From positions 496,001 to 560,000 of the forward strand of contig NZ_CP116005.1 in the NCBI RefSeq assembly GCF_027941835.1: a stretch of 64,000 nucleotides of DNA, written 5' to 3'. A program made the translations under genes and the position numbers. The notes below the pieces were generated by a model that was given only the letters and a program-made list of their open reading frames with translations, did no database searches and was not told where the DNA came from. Position 1 is the first letter of the stretch, and each line of letters starts with the position of its first letter. This document shows, piece by piece, positions 55,832-64,000 of this stretch. The stretch comes from Sphingosinicella microcystinivorans. GTDB taxonomy: Bacteria; Pseudomonadota; Alphaproteobacteria; Sphingomonadales; Sphingomonadaceae.

Positions 55832-56980
55832 ATGATCCGCACCTTCACCGCGCTCGCCCTCGTTTCCGCCGTCAGCCTCGCCGCCTGCGGCGCGAACGGC
55901 AACACGAACCGGGACACCGAGGCCGCCGCACCGACCGCAAAGACGGGCAAGCCCTTCACCGCCGCCGAGATGGGCAAGTTCGAGGAGCCGTGGGCGCTCG
56001 CCTTCCTCCCCGACGGCCGCATCCTCGTCACCGAGAAGAAGGGCGCGCTGAAGCTCGTCCGGCTCGGCGGCGACACGCGGGACGTCGCGGGCGTGCCCAA
56101 GGTCGACTACGGCGGCCAGGGCGGTCTCGGCGATGTCGCGCTCCATCCCGACTTCGCGAACAACGGCTACATCTACCTGAGCTACGCGGAGGCCGGCGAC
56201 GGCGACACGCGCGGCGCGGCGGTGGCGCGCGGCAAGCTGGTGCTGGACGGCGGCGCGCCCCGCATCGAGGCACTGCAGGTGATCTGGCGGCAGGAGCCCA
56301 AGGTCGCCGGACGGGGCCACTACGGCCACCGCATCGCCTTCGGGCCGGACGGCATGATGTACGTGTCGAGCGGCGAGCGGCAGAAGTTCGACCCCGCGCA
56401 AGACCTGAACGCCAACCTCGGCAAGATCGTCCGCCTCTCCGACACGGGCATGATCCCGTCGGACAATCCCTTCTACGATCAGGGCCGCGTGAAGGCGCAG
56501 GTCTGGGCCTACGGCATCCGCAATCCGCTCGGCATCGACTTCGACGACGAGGGCCGCCTGTGGGAGATGGAGATGGGTCCGGCGGGCGGCGACGAGCTGA
56601 ACCTCATCCGCAAGGGCGTGAACTACGGCTATCCGAAAGTCTCGAACGGCGATCACTATGACGGAACGCCCATTCCCGACCATGCGCCGGGCGACGGGTT
56701 CGAGCCGCCGAAGCTGTTCTGGAACCCGTCGATCTCGCCCTCCAGCCTGCTCGTCTACAAGGGCGACCTGTTCCCGGAGTGGAAGGGCGACGCCTTCATC
56801 GGCGCGCTTTCAGGCGAGGCGCTGATCCGTGTCGATCTCGACGGCGAGACCGCGACCAAGGCCGACCAGTGGCCGATGGAAGCCCGCATCCGCGCCGTGG
56901 AGCAAGGCCCGGACGGCGCGATCTGGCTGCTGGAGGACGGCGAGAACGGCCGCCTCCTCAAACTGACGCCCGCGTACTGA
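55832..56980 (+). CDS. PQQ-dependent sugar dehydrogenase family lipoprotein
   Basis: A 382-residue beta-propeller protein of the YliI/soluble-glucose-dehydrogenase type. A lipoprotein signal (lipobox LAAC, Cys19) suggests attachment to the periplasmic face of a membrane. Family landmarks are EEPWALAFLPDGRILVTEK, GGLGDVALHPDFANNGYIYLSYAE, GHYGHRIAFGPDGMMYVSSG, QVWAYGIRNPLGIDFD and EMGPAGGDELNLI. It oxidises aldose sugars if PQQ is bound. Its 3' end overlaps the antisense extension of the crotonase gene by 171 bp. Confidence 0.9.
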   Translation: MIRTFTALALVSAVSLAACGANGNTNRDTEAAAPTAKTGKPFTAAEMGKFEEPWALAFLPDGRILVTEKKGALKLVRLGGDTRDVAGVPKVDYGGQGGLGDVALHPDFANNGYIYLSYAEAGDGDTRGAAVARGKLVLDGGAPRIEALQVIWRQEPKVAGRGHYGHRIAFGPDGMMYVSSGERQKFDPAQDLNANLGKIVRLSDTGMIPSDNPFYDQGRVKAQVWAYGIRNPLGIDFDDEGRLWEMEMGPAGGDELNLIRKGVNYGYPKVSNGDHYDGTPIPDHAPGDGFEPPKLFWNPSISPSSLLVYKGDLFPEWKGDAFIGALSGEALIRVDLDGETATKADQWPMEARIRAVEQGPDGAIWLLEDGENGRLLKLTPAY

Positions 56981-57784
56981 GCGTCGAGAATCGGTCCAGA
57001 CCGGATCGCGCTTCCCGATGAAGGCGCCGATGCCCTCGCAGGCGTCGGCCGCCATCATGTTCTCGGTCATCACCGTGGCCGCATAGGTATAGGCCTCGGC
57101 GAGCGGCATCTCGCACTGCGCGTAGAAGGCGCGCTTGCCGACGCCGACCGTGAGCTGCGAGCGCGCGGCGATCTGGCGGCCAAGCGCCATCGTCTCGGCC
57201 GTGAGCGATTCGTCCGGGACCACGCGGTTGATGAGGCCGATCTCGGCGGCACGCACCGCGTCGATGAGGTCGCCGGTCAGCAGCATCTCCATCGCGTGCT
57301 TGGGCACGACGCTGCGCGTCAGCGCCACCATCGGCGTCGAGCAGAACAGGCCGATGCGCACGCCCGGCGTCGCGAAGCGCGCCGACTCCCCCGCCACGGC
57401 GAGATCGCAGCTCGCGACGAGCTGGCACCCGGCCGCGGTCGCAACGCCCGAGACCTCGGCGATCACCGGGCAGCGATGATTGACGACCTGCTGCATGAGC
57501 TGGCTGCACGCCTCGAACAGCCGAATGAACGCGGCGCGGCCGCCGTCATCCGCAGCGCGCGCGGCATCCATTTCCTTGAGGTCGTGCCCGGCGGAGAACA
57601 CATGCCCGGCCGCCGCGATCACGATGACGCGAACCGACCGGTCCGCATCGGCGGCGCGGAGCGCGGCGCGCAGTGCCTCGATCATGGCGAAGGACAGGCT
57701 GTTGCGGCTTTGGGGCGCATTCAGGGTGAGGCGACAGACACCACCTTCCAGTATGGAGATTACCGGGGTTTCATTTGTAGACAT
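56810..57784 (-). CDS. Crotonase-fold protein (ECHDC3-like) with C-terminal extension
   Basis: A 324-residue protein of the enoyl-CoA hydratase/isomerase superfamily. The oxyanion segment FSAGHDLKEM and ATAAGCQLVASCDLAVAG are clear, as in ECHDC3-type members. At the positions of the two catalytic glutamates of crotonase this protein has Gln121 (CQLV) and Gly141 (ATPG), so it should not act as a classical hydratase. The family usually ends near residue 263 (FIGKRDPVW); about 60 more residues follow here, antisense to the PQQ-type dehydrogenase gene. The Shine-Dalgarno GAGGGA, 8 bases before the ATG, is part of the REP-like palindrome. Confidence 0.85.
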   Translation of the reverse strand: MSTNETPVISILEGGVCRLTLNAPQSRNSLSFAMIEALRAALRAADADRSVRVIVIAAAGHVFSAGHDLKEMDAARAADDGGRAAFIRLFEACSQLMQQVVNHRCPVIAEVSGVATAAGCQLVASCDLAVAGESARFATPGVRIGLFCSTPMVALTRSVVPKHAMEMLLTGDLIDAVRAAEIGLINRVVPDESLTAETMALGRQIAARSQLTVGVGKRAFYAQCEMPLAEAYTYAATVMTENMMAADACEGIGAFIGKRDPVWTDSRRSVRGRQFEEAAVLAVLQQPDRAVRALLHGADAGFHRPLVGLGRGLAVEIDTDQRLA

Positions 57785-57789
57785 GTCGC

Positions 57790-57864
57790 GCGTCCCTCGA
57801 CTTCGCCCGGGATGAAATAGATTTTTACTCTACGTCCGTCATCCCGGGCGAAGTCGAGGGACGC
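57790..57864. repeat. REP-like palindrome with 26-bp arms
   Basis: A perfect 26-bp inverted repeat, 57790-57815 (gcgtccctcgacttcgcccg...) and 57839-57864, with a 23-base loop. It lies between the starts/ends of trmB (57874) and the crotonase gene (57784), touching the ribosome-binding site of the latter. One arm is also found at 32608-32626. Such gtccctcgacttcg palindromes are dispersed extragenic repeats in sphingomonads. Confidence 0.82.
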
Positions 57865-57873
57865 ACCACCATC

Positions 57874-58554
57874 CTACCGCCGCCGATACCGGAAATACCA
57901 GATCGGCCGGCCCTCGCCCGCCGCCCATTCGCCGTAGCGCGTCGGCGGCCAGTCGTCGGGTCGCTTCTCCCAGTCGGACGGACGCTCGGCGAGCCATTCG
58001 AAATCAGCCCGCCGCGTCATCTGCATCACCGACCAGCGCATGTAGACGGGATGGTCGGTGGCGAGCCGGAACTCGCTGCCCGGCTTCAGCTTCGCGGCGA
58101 TGCGGTCGAGCGGCCCCGGATTGACGAAGCGCCGCTTGGCGTGCCGCGCCTTCGGCCACGGGTCGGGATGCAGCAGGTACACGCGCTCCAGCGACGCGTC
58201 CGGCAGGCGTTCGAGGACACCCAGCGCATCGCCGTCATGAACGCGGACATTCCTGAGGCCGTCGTCCTCGATGTGGCCGAGGAGCCCCGTCACGCCGTTC
58301 AGGAACGGCTCGCAGCCGATGAACCCCGTCCCCGGCCGCGCCTTGGCGTGCGCGACCAGATGCTCGCCCTTGCCGAAGCCGATCTCCAGCTCCAGCGGCC
58401 GCGCATCGCCGAACAGGCGCACGCTGTCCAGCGGCCCGTCCTTCGGCACGGCCACCGCGGGCAGCAATTCCTCGACAAGCCGCTGCGCCCGATTGCGCAG
58501 CGCGAAGGCCTGTCGCCGCCCGTAGAGGCGGCGGATGGTGGTCGGATCGGACAT
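57874..58554 (-). CDS. trmB: tRNA (guanine-N7-)-methyltransferase
   Basis: A 226-residue TrmB that methylates G46 in the variable loop of tRNA. SAM-binding LEIGFGKGEHLVAHA, CEPFLNGVTGLLGHI, the signature YLLHPDPWPKARHAKRRFV and the C-terminal TRYGEWAAGEGRPIWYFRY are present. Length is normal. Start ATG 58554. The palindrome at 57790-57864 lies just past its stop and could act as a transcript end or stabiliser. Confidence 0.95.
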   Translation of the reverse strand: MSDPTTIRRLYGRRQAFALRNRAQRLVEELLPAVAVPKDGPLDSVRLFGDARPLELEIGFGKGEHLVAHAKARPGTGFIGCEPFLNGVTGLLGHIEDDGLRNVRVHDGDALGVLERLPDASLERVYLLHPDPWPKARHAKRRFVNPGPLDRIAAKLKPGSEFRLATDHPVYMRWSVMQMTRRADFEWLAERPSDWEKRPDDWPPTRYGEWAAGEGRPIWYFRYRRR

Positions 58555-58568
58555 CGAAACTCGTCGGA

Positions 58569-59060
58569 TCAGTTGGGAGGACGGCAGGCCTTGCCCGCAT
58601 ACTGGTGGCGGTGCAACCGGTATTCCTTGCCGTTCCAGCGTTCGACCGGGAAGCAGAAGCCGGGGCCGCCGATCTCGATGTCGGGCCAGCCGCCCGCGCC
58701 CTTCGTGGCGAGCGTGTTCGGAATGCCGGGCCCACCGGTGATCAGTTTCCAGCCGCCCGCCGCCTGCTTGCTGACGATCGCGTAGCCGGTGCCGGTGTTG
58801 CCGAAGCAATAGCTGCTGCCCTCGGTGATGATGGCTTCCGGCTGGCCGTCGCCGTTCAGGTCGCGCACCGTTTCGATCGCGCCGGGCGTGTACGACATCG
58901 TGCCGGGATCGCCGCAGCCTTCCCAGCGGTTTCCCTTCTTCGCGAATCCCGCCGCCTTGAACGCCGCTGCCGTATCGGCCGGCGACAGCTTCATGTCCGC
59001 CGCCGTCGCGGTGGATACCGAAAACGCAAACACACAAACGCCGAGACAGAGAACACGCAT
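58569..59060 (-). CDS. Small exported protein with Ca-binding-like DLNGDG motif
   Basis: A 163-residue protein with a signal peptide (residues 1-21, ending TATA-AD). The mature part has MSYTPGAIETVRDLNGDGQPEAIITEGSSYCFGNTGTGY, where DLNGDGQPE is a loop like those of FG-GAP/dockerin-type calcium sites. Cys residues (C49, C85, C136, C159) could form two disulfides. No known family is recognised. It lies 14 bp upstream of trmB on the same strand and may be co-transcribed. Confidence 0.78.
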   Translation of the reverse strand: MRVLCLGVCVFAFSVSTATAADMKLSPADTAAAFKAAGFAKKGNRWEGCGDPGTMSYTPGAIETVRDLNGDGQPEAIITEGSSYCFGNTGTGYAIVSKQAAGGWKLITGGPGIPNTLATKGAGGWPDIEIGGPGFCFPVERWNGKEYRLHRHQYAGKACRPPN

Positions 59061-59131
59061 GGCTTCCTCCCTCGCCCTGTTGCGAAGCGCGGAGCCTACG
59101 CCTTTCAAAGCGAAAGCGGAACGATTCGTCC

Positions 59132-60724
59132 CTAGTGCCGGAAGTGGCGCATCCCGGTGAACGCCATCGCGAGGCCCTTTTCGTTCGCCGCCGCGATCAC
59201 TTCGTCGTCGCGGATCGAGCCGCCGGGCTGGATCACCGCGGTCGCGCCCGCATCCGCCGCGGCAAGAAGCCCGTCCGCGAACGGGAAGAACGCGTCGGAC
59301 GCCACCGCCGAGCCGACCGTCTTCGGCTGCGCCCAGCCCGCTGCTTCCGCCGCATCGCGCGCCTTCCACGCGGCGATGCGCGCCGAATCGAGGCGGCTCA
59401 TCTGCCCGGCGCCGATGCCCGCGGTCGCGCCGTCCTTCGCGTAGACGATGGCGTTCGACTTCACGTGCTTCGCGACGCGCCATGCGAACAGCATGTCGGC
59501 GAGTTCCTGCGGGCTCGGCTGACGCTGCGTGACGATCTTGAGATCATCGACGCCGAGCGCGCCGTTGTCCCGCGATTGCAGCAGGTAGCCGCCCGCGATG
59601 GTCTTGAGCGAGAGACCCCCGCGCGCCGGGTCCGGCAGCGCGGTGAGCAGCAGGCGCAGGTTCTTCTTCTTCGCGAAGATGGCAAGCGCGGCCTCGTCCG
59701 CATCGGGCGCCACGACGACCTCGGTGAAGATGCCGGTGATCGCCTCCGCCGCCGCCGCGTCGAGCGGACGGTTCACGGCGATGATGCCGCCGAACGCCGA
59801 GACGGGATCGCACGCGAGCGCCGCCGCATAGGCATCGGCAAGGCTCGCGCCCGTCGCGACGCCGCACGGGTTCGCGTGCTTGATGATGGCGACCGCAGGC
59901 TCCGCGTCCCTGAACTCGGCGATGAGTTCGAGCGCGCCGTCGGCGTCGTTCAGATTGTTGTAGCTGAGTTCCTTGCCCTGCACCTGCCGGGCCTGCCCGA
60001 TGCCCTTCGCGTGCGGTCCGCGCGGCGCATAGAACGCCGCCGTCTGGTGCGGGTTCTCGCCGTAGCGGAGTTCATCGCCGCACGTCATCGCGACCGTCAG
60101 CGTATCGGGGAACGGCACGCCCTGATCGCCGAATGCGAACCACGACGAGATCGCGCTGTCGTAAGCCGCCGTCGCCGCGAACGCCTTCGCCGCGAGCCGC
60201 TTGCGAAGCGCAAGATCGGTCGCGCCGTCGTTCGCGGCGAGCGCCGCGATGAATTCCGCATAGTCGACGGGATCGGTGAGGATCGCGACGTAGCCGTGGT
60301 TCTTCGCCGCCGAGCGCACCATCGACGGCCCGCCGATGTCGATGTTCTCGATGATCTCGTCACGCGCGGCGCCCTTCGCCACGGTCGCCTCGAACGGGTA
60401 GAGGTTCACCACCACCACGTCGATGGCTGCGATGTCGTGGTCGCGCATCGCGGCGGCGTGCTCGGGGTGATCGCGCAGCGCCAGAAGCCCGCCGTGCACC
60501 TTCGGGTGCAGCGTCTTCACGCGCCCGTCCATCATCTCGGGAAAGCCCGTGTGCTCCGACACGTCCTTCACGGCGAGCCCCGCGTCGCGCAGCGCCTTCG
60601 CCGTGCCGCCGGTGGAAAGCAGCTCCACCCCGCGTCCCGCGAGCGCTTTGGCGAGATCGACCACGCCTGTCTTGTCCGAAACCGAAATCAGTGCCCGAGT
60701 GACCTTCACCGGCATCTCGCTCAT
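59132..60724 (-). CDS. purH: Bifunctional AICAR transformylase/IMP cyclohydrolase
   Basis: A 530-residue PurH catalysing the last two steps of IMP synthesis. The IMP cyclohydrolase part is residues 1-200 ([47 protein letters not shown]). The transformylase part follows with [14 protein letters not shown], catalytic KHANPCGVA, and the C-terminal [34 protein letters not shown]. Start ATG 60724. It lies downstream of the heparinase-like gene on the same strand, 17 bp apart. Confidence 0.97.
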   Translation of the reverse strand: MSEMPVKVTRALISVSDKTGVVDLAKALAGRGVELLSTGGTAKALRDAGLAVKDVSEHTGFPEMMDGRVKTLHPKVHGGLLALRDHPEHAAAMRDHDIAAIDVVVVNLYPFEATVAKGAARDEIIENIDIGGPSMVRSAAKNHGYVAILTDPVDYAEFIAALAANDGATDLALRKRLAAKAFAATAAYDSAISSWFAFGDQGVPFPDTLTVAMTCGDELRYGENPHQTAAFYAPRGPHAKGIGQARQVQGKELSYNNLNDADGALELIAEFRDAEPAVAIIKHANPCGVATGASLADAYAAALACDPVSAFGGIIAVNRPLDAAAAEAITGIFTEVVVAPDADEAALAIFAKKKNLRLLLTALPDPARGGLSLKTIAGGYLLQSRDNGALGVDDLKIVTQRQPSPQELADMLFAWRVAKHVKSNAIVYAKDGATAGIGAGQMSRLDSARIAAWKARDAAEAAGWAQPKTVGSAVASDAFFPFADGLLAAADAGATAVIQPGGSIRDDEVIAAANEKGLAMAFTGMRHFRH

Positions 60725-60741
60725 CGTGACTTTCCTGCCTG

Positions 60742-62478
60742 TTACTTGCTGGCGCGCTTGAACGACCAGTTGACCGTCGCGCCGCCGTCTTCCGTCTCGC
60801 CGCTGATGACGACCTGCGCCACGCCGCGATGCTTGCCGCTTTCGTCGACGAAGATGCTCTCGTCAACCGTCAGGCGGCCGCCGCGCACCTTCATCTGCCA
60901 CACGCGCCCCGCCGCGAGCTTCACGAGCGCGCCCTTGCCGTCCGCGGTCGGCGTCGCCTCGACGCCGGGCGCAAGGTGGAAGCGCACGTCGAAGGGCAGC
61001 GCCCTCCGCCGCCCGAGCAGCCGCGTGACGCGCGCGGGCTCCAGCGCGTCCTCGCCGCGAATGTCGCGCCCGTCGGCCGCGAGGAAGATGCGGCGGCGGT
61101 GGATCACGCCGAAGCGCTTCGCATAGCCGTCGTGCGTCGCGTCGAGCCAGCAGCCCTCCTCGCTTTCGTGGCGCGTGACGACCACCTCGCCGACGCCCTT
61201 GCCGAGCCCGCCGCCGCCGAGCAGCCGCGTCGAATTGGTGTCGTTCACGACGAGCGTCGAATGCGCGGCCGTCGTGCGCAGCAGCCCCGCGAGCGCATCC
61301 GGCAGCGGCACGCCCGCGCCCTCCGCGCCGCCGCAGTTCACGATCATGCGCGCGTCGCCGTCCGACATTTCGAGCGCGAGCGTTCCGGCGTGGGCGCCGC
61401 TGGCGGTATCCTTCGCGGGCGGCGGTCCGGCATCGACGACGATGACGGTCTTGCCCGCGTCCATGCGCTGGAAACCCGATGCCGCGCCGTTGCGCGTCGG
61501 CCGCACGTTGCCGCCGACGAGCGCGAGCGCCTTTGCGATCCGCTCCGGCGCGCAGACGTTGCCGCCGTGGATGGCGGCAAGCCGTCCGTCGCCGAGCGTC
61601 AGTCCCTTGACGCCGGAGGCGAGGCTTTCGATCGCCTCGGCCACCACCGGCGAGACGTCCATCTTCCGCGCCTCGTAGAAGGCGCGCAGCGTCAGCAGGC
61701 GTTCGAGCAGCGCAAGCGCATCGGAAGGCCGCCGGCTGGCAACGCCGCCGCCCGGCAGCAGCACGTCCTCCAGCGCCTTCCTCAAAGCGCTTTCGGCGCG
61801 CACGCTGCGCGCCGCGCCTTCGGGCAGGATCAGCCCCGCCGCGAGCAGGCCCGCGGCGGCTTCGACACGCGGCAACCCTTCCGGCATCTTGTCCTGCGCG
61901 CGGTCCACGTGCCGCGCGGCGCGGGCGAGGTGGTTGAGCACGAGGCTGCGGTAGATGGGCTCGCTGCGCGACAGGATGTAGGGCGCGTAGAGCGGCCAGA
62001 ACATCAGCCGCCGCCCGGCGAGATCGGCGCGCCACGCCAGTTCGTCGTAGTCGCGGTAGCTGGCGAGCCATGCCTCGACCACCAGTTCGGCGACGATGGC
62101 GCCCTTCTTGCGGTCGCTCGCCGCGGCGAGGTCGCGCAGCCATTCGAAGCCGTGCACCCATTCGCGCCACGCGAGCGGCGCGCGCGCGGTCGCGAAGTTG
62201 AGCGTGCGGATCGCCTCGACATGCCCGCCGAAACCGAGCTTGCCCGCCGCGATCTCGCGGCCCGCGACGGCATCGCCCGCGATCGGATCGGCCGGCGTGC
62301 CGAGCAGCTTCAGCGGCGGACGTCCGCGCAGCTTGCGGTTGTGGAGCGGCGTCGCATAGCCGATGCGCGCGAGCTTTTCTGAGAGGCGCGCGCCGAGCGT
62401 CCGCGCGTCGCCGCGCCCGCGCGTCAGCCGCTGGCCCCCGTCGCGCCCGCCGCCGTCCTTGCCGCCCGCATCGCTCAC
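60742..62478 (-). CDS. Heparinase II/III-family protein
   Basis: A 578-residue protein. The N-terminal half (residues about 80-310) is a helical toroid ([26 protein letters not shown] and [36 protein letters not shown]), and the C-terminal half is the heparinase II/III-like beta sandwich (PF07940) with [18 protein letters not shown] and [10 protein letters not shown]. No signal peptide is visible, so it may act in the cytoplasm or be exported another way. It sits between rpe and purH, a conserved placement in sphingomonads. Lyase activity on a polyuronate is possible but unproven. Confidence 0.87.
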   Translation of the reverse strand: MSDAGGKDGGGRDGGQRLTRGRGDARTLGARLSEKLARIGYATPLHNRKLRGRPPLKLLGTPADPIAGDAVAGREIAAGKLGFGGHVEAIRTLNFATARAPLAWREWVHGFEWLRDLAAASDRKKGAIVAELVVEAWLASYRDYDELAWRADLAGRRLMFWPLYAPYILSRSEPIYRSLVLNHLARAARHVDRAQDKMPEGLPRVEAAAGLLAAGLILPEGAARSVRAESALRKALEDVLLPGGGVASRRPSDALALLERLLTLRAFYEARKMDVSPVVAEAIESLASGVKGLTLGDGRLAAIHGGNVCAPERIAKALALVGGNVRPTRNGAASGFQRMDAGKTVIVVDAGPPPAKDTASGAHAGTLALEMSDGDARMIVNCGGAEGAGVPLPDALAGLLRTTAAHSTLVVNDTNSTRLLGGGGLGKGVGEVVVTRHESEEGCWLDATHDGYAKRFGVIHRRRIFLAADGRDIRGEDALEPARVTRLLGRRRALPFDVRFHLAPGVEATPTADGKGALVKLAAGRVWQMKVRGGRLTVDESIFVDESGKHRGVAQVVISGETEDGGATVNWSFKRASK

Positions 62479-63146
62479 GCCGCGCCGCCCCCTCTCAGCC
62501 GCGCGATGTTCGCCGCATAGGCGTCCGGCCCGCCGCGGAAGGTCGCCGTGCCCGCCACGAGCACGTCCGCGCCCGCCGCGATGGCGCGCGGCGCGGTCGC
62601 CGTGTCGATGCCGCCGTCCACCTCGAGGTCGATGGTCTTGCCGGTCGCGTCGATCAGCCGCCGGATCGCCTCGATCTTGCGGAGCTGACTGTCGATGAAC
62701 GACTGCCCGCCGAAGCCGGGGTTCACGCTCATCACCAGCACGAGGTCGAGGTCCTCGATCACGTAGTCGAGCACGTCGAGCGGCGTCGCCGGATTGAGCA
62801 CGACGCCCGCCTTCTTGCCGAGCGCGCGGATGGTCTGGACGGTGCGGTGCAGGTGCGGGCCCGATTCGGGGTGCACGGAAAGGATGTCCGCGCCCGCCGC
62901 CGCGAAGGCCTCGAGATACGGGTCCACCGGCGCGATCATCAGGTGCACGTCGAACGGTTTCGCCGTGTGCGGGCGCAGCGCCTTCACGACGCCCGGCCCG
63001 ATGGTGATGTTGGGCACGAAATGCCCGTCCATCACGTCGACATGGATATAGTCCGCGCCCGCCGCGTCGATGCGCCGGACCTCGGCGCCGAGGTCGGCGA
63101 AATCGGCGGAGAGGATGGAGGGCGCGATACGGACGGGCTGCTGCAT
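62475..63146 (-). CDS. rpe: Ribulose-phosphate 3-epimerase
   Basis: A 223-residue TIM-barrel epimerase interconverting ribulose-5-phosphate and xylulose-5-phosphate. Metal- and proton-transfer residues are in [17 protein letters not shown] (His, Asp), FDVHLMI (His) and LEVDGGID (Asp). The phosphate loop is [10 protein letters not shown]. Start ATG 63146. Its stop overlaps the heparinase-like gene by 4 bp. Confidence 0.96.
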   Translation of the reverse strand: MQQPVRIAPSILSADFADLGAEVRRIDAAGADYIHVDVMDGHFVPNITIGPGVVKALRPHTAKPFDVHLMIAPVDPYLEAFAAAGADILSVHPESGPHLHRTVQTIRALGKKAGVVLNPATPLDVLDYVIEDLDLVLVMSVNPGFGGQSFIDSQLRKIEAIRRLIDATGKTIDLEVDGGIDTATAPRAIAAGADVLVAGTATFRGGPDAYAANIARLRGGGAA

Positions 63147-63190
63147 GTGACCGGCTTTAACATCCCGTGCCGGGAGGTCAAATTCGCGGC

Positions 63191-64000
63191 CTAGTCCCTC
63201 GCGATGCGCGCCATGAAAAACCCGTCGAGCCCGCCTTCGGCGTCGAGATGGCCGGGCAGGGTCCGCACGAAACCCTCGGGATTCGGCATGAGTCCGGCAG
63301 GAAGTTCCCCGGCCTCGACCGGAACCGCCCGCGCCCACGGCGTCCGCGACAGGAACGCCGCGACCTGCGACTCGCCCTCGTCGCGTTCGAGCGAACAGAC
63401 GCAGTAGAGCATCCGGCCGCCCGGCTTCAGCATGGCGAACGCATGGTCCATCAGCGCCGCCTGCATCCGCACGAGTTCGCCGATCTGCCGCGCCGACTTG
63501 AGATGAAGAACGTCCGGGTGCCGCCGGAAGATCCCGGTGCCCGAGCAGGGCGCATCGAGCAGCACCGCGTCGAGCGGCGCGGGCGGTTTCCATTTCAGCG
63601 CATCGCCCGCGACCACCTCCGCCGACAGGCCCGTCCGCGCGAGGTTTTCACGCACGCGGGCAATGCGGTTTTCCGAAATGTCGAGCGCCGTCACGCGCGC
63701 GCCTGCGGCGGCGAGTTGCAACGTCTTGCCCCCCGGCGCGGCGCAGAGATCGGCAACGGATTCGCCCGGCTTCGGCGCAAGCAGCCGCGCCGGCAGCGAC
63801 GCCGCGAGGTCCTGCACCCACCACGCACCCTCTTCGAAACCGGGCAGCGCCTCGATGCGGCCGTGCCGCGCCAGCCGCACATGGCCGGGCATCAGCGACG
63901 TGCCGCCCAGCCGCTCCGTCCACACCGCCGTCTCGCCCGCATCGCGGAGCGTCAGGTCGAGCGGCGGCTCCGCGCCGAGCCCCGCGGCAGCGGCGGCAAC
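63191..64000 (-). CDS. rsmB: RsmB-type 16S rRNA (cytosine-C5) methyltransferase, 3' part
   Basis: The C-terminal 269 residues; the frame is open to the window edge on the minus strand, so the start lies outside. The methyltransferase domain has [22 protein letters not shown] (SAM loop), [17 protein letters not shown] and the catalytic cysteine segment [17 protein letters not shown]. The preceding [23 protein letters not shown] fits RsmB/NOL1 proteins of sphingomonads. It methylates C967 of 16S rRNA. rpe follows after 44 bp. Confidence 0.92.
   Translation of the reverse strand, partial: VAAAAAGLGAEPPLDLTLRDAGETAVWTERLGGTSLMPGHVRLARHGRIEALPGFEEGAWWVQDLAASLPARLLAPKPGESVADLCAAPGGKTLQLAAAGARVTALDISENRIARVRENLARTGLSAEVVAGDALKWKPPAPLDAVLLDAPCSGTGIFRRHPDVLHLKSARQIGELVRMQAALMDHAFAMLKPGGRMLYCVCSLERDEGESQVAAFLSRTPWARAVPVEAGELPAGLMPNPEGFVRTLPGHLDAEGGLDGFFMARIARD

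Overview
The window is a high-GC alphaproteobacterial chromosome segment, most likely from a sphingomonad (order Sphingomonadales). The evidence is protein style and gene neighbourhood rather than a marker tree: rpsT next to dnaA, the block rimP-nusA-ylxR-infB-rbfA-tdk-truB-rpsO-pnp, a class IV-like ScfR regulator facing aceA, and an rsmB-rpe-heparinase-purH run. Apart from one low-GC stretch, the sequence looks like ordinary core genome, with long antisense open frames that are only composition shadows.

Layout. 1-720 is the 3' part of a UDP-GlcNAc 2-epimerase gene, followed by a 145-bp long-palindrome element (719-863). 869-1945 holds an iron-storage pair, bfr and a 54-codon bfd, with two Fur-like sites upstream, then a tiny membrane protein gene. 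1955-4019 carries aroA, a TIGR02300-type zinc-ribbon gene and tRNA-Ala(GGC). 4172-13075 is a lower-GC surface-polysaccharide island: a Wzz-like chain-length protein facing a row of three GT4 glycosyltransferases, a Wzy/EpsG-like polymerase (about one third GC), an ATP-grasp ligase, a cytoplasmic CapA-type metallophosphatase and a flippase; ugd (13169-14470) supplies UDP-glucuronate upstream of them. 14557-17563 is the glyoxylate-shunt pair scfR/aceA.

17630-31790 holds small metabolic and transport genes (VOC protein, MmyB-type regulator, EamA transporter, Old Yellow Enzyme), the translation genes infC (ATT start) and thrS, a DUF898-M48 protease-hydrolase-TPR operon, a gamma-glutamyltransferase and the methylglyoxal pair gloA/gloB. 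31868-36497 carries a SIMPL protein, dnaA, rpsT, a thioesterase and mutM. 36558-41600 is a tightly overlapped operon ubiE-ubiB-coaBC-dut-moeB/thiF-dsrE. 41597-45026 holds an SH3 protein, a 2-hydroxyacid dehydrogenase, a glycine-zipper lipoprotein and a nitronate monooxygenase-like enzyme. 45181-55617 is the translation/RNA block. 55832-64000 carries a PQQ-type sugar dehydrogenase, a crotonase-fold protein, trmB, a small periplasmic protein, purH, a heparinase II/III-like protein, rpe and a partial rsmB.

The part most likely to hold something new is the polysaccharide island. Five genes (flippase, CapA, ATP-grasp, GT4, polymerase) are joined by 4-8 bp overlaps, and the pairing of an ATP-grasp amide ligase with CapA next to ugd suggests an acidic polysaccharide carrying amino-acid or peptide groups. 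This is inference. Other points worth a second look are the long palindrome at 719-863, REP-like palindromes that touch the dnaA stop codon and the ribosome-binding site of a crotonase gene, and that crotonase's antisense C-terminal extension.
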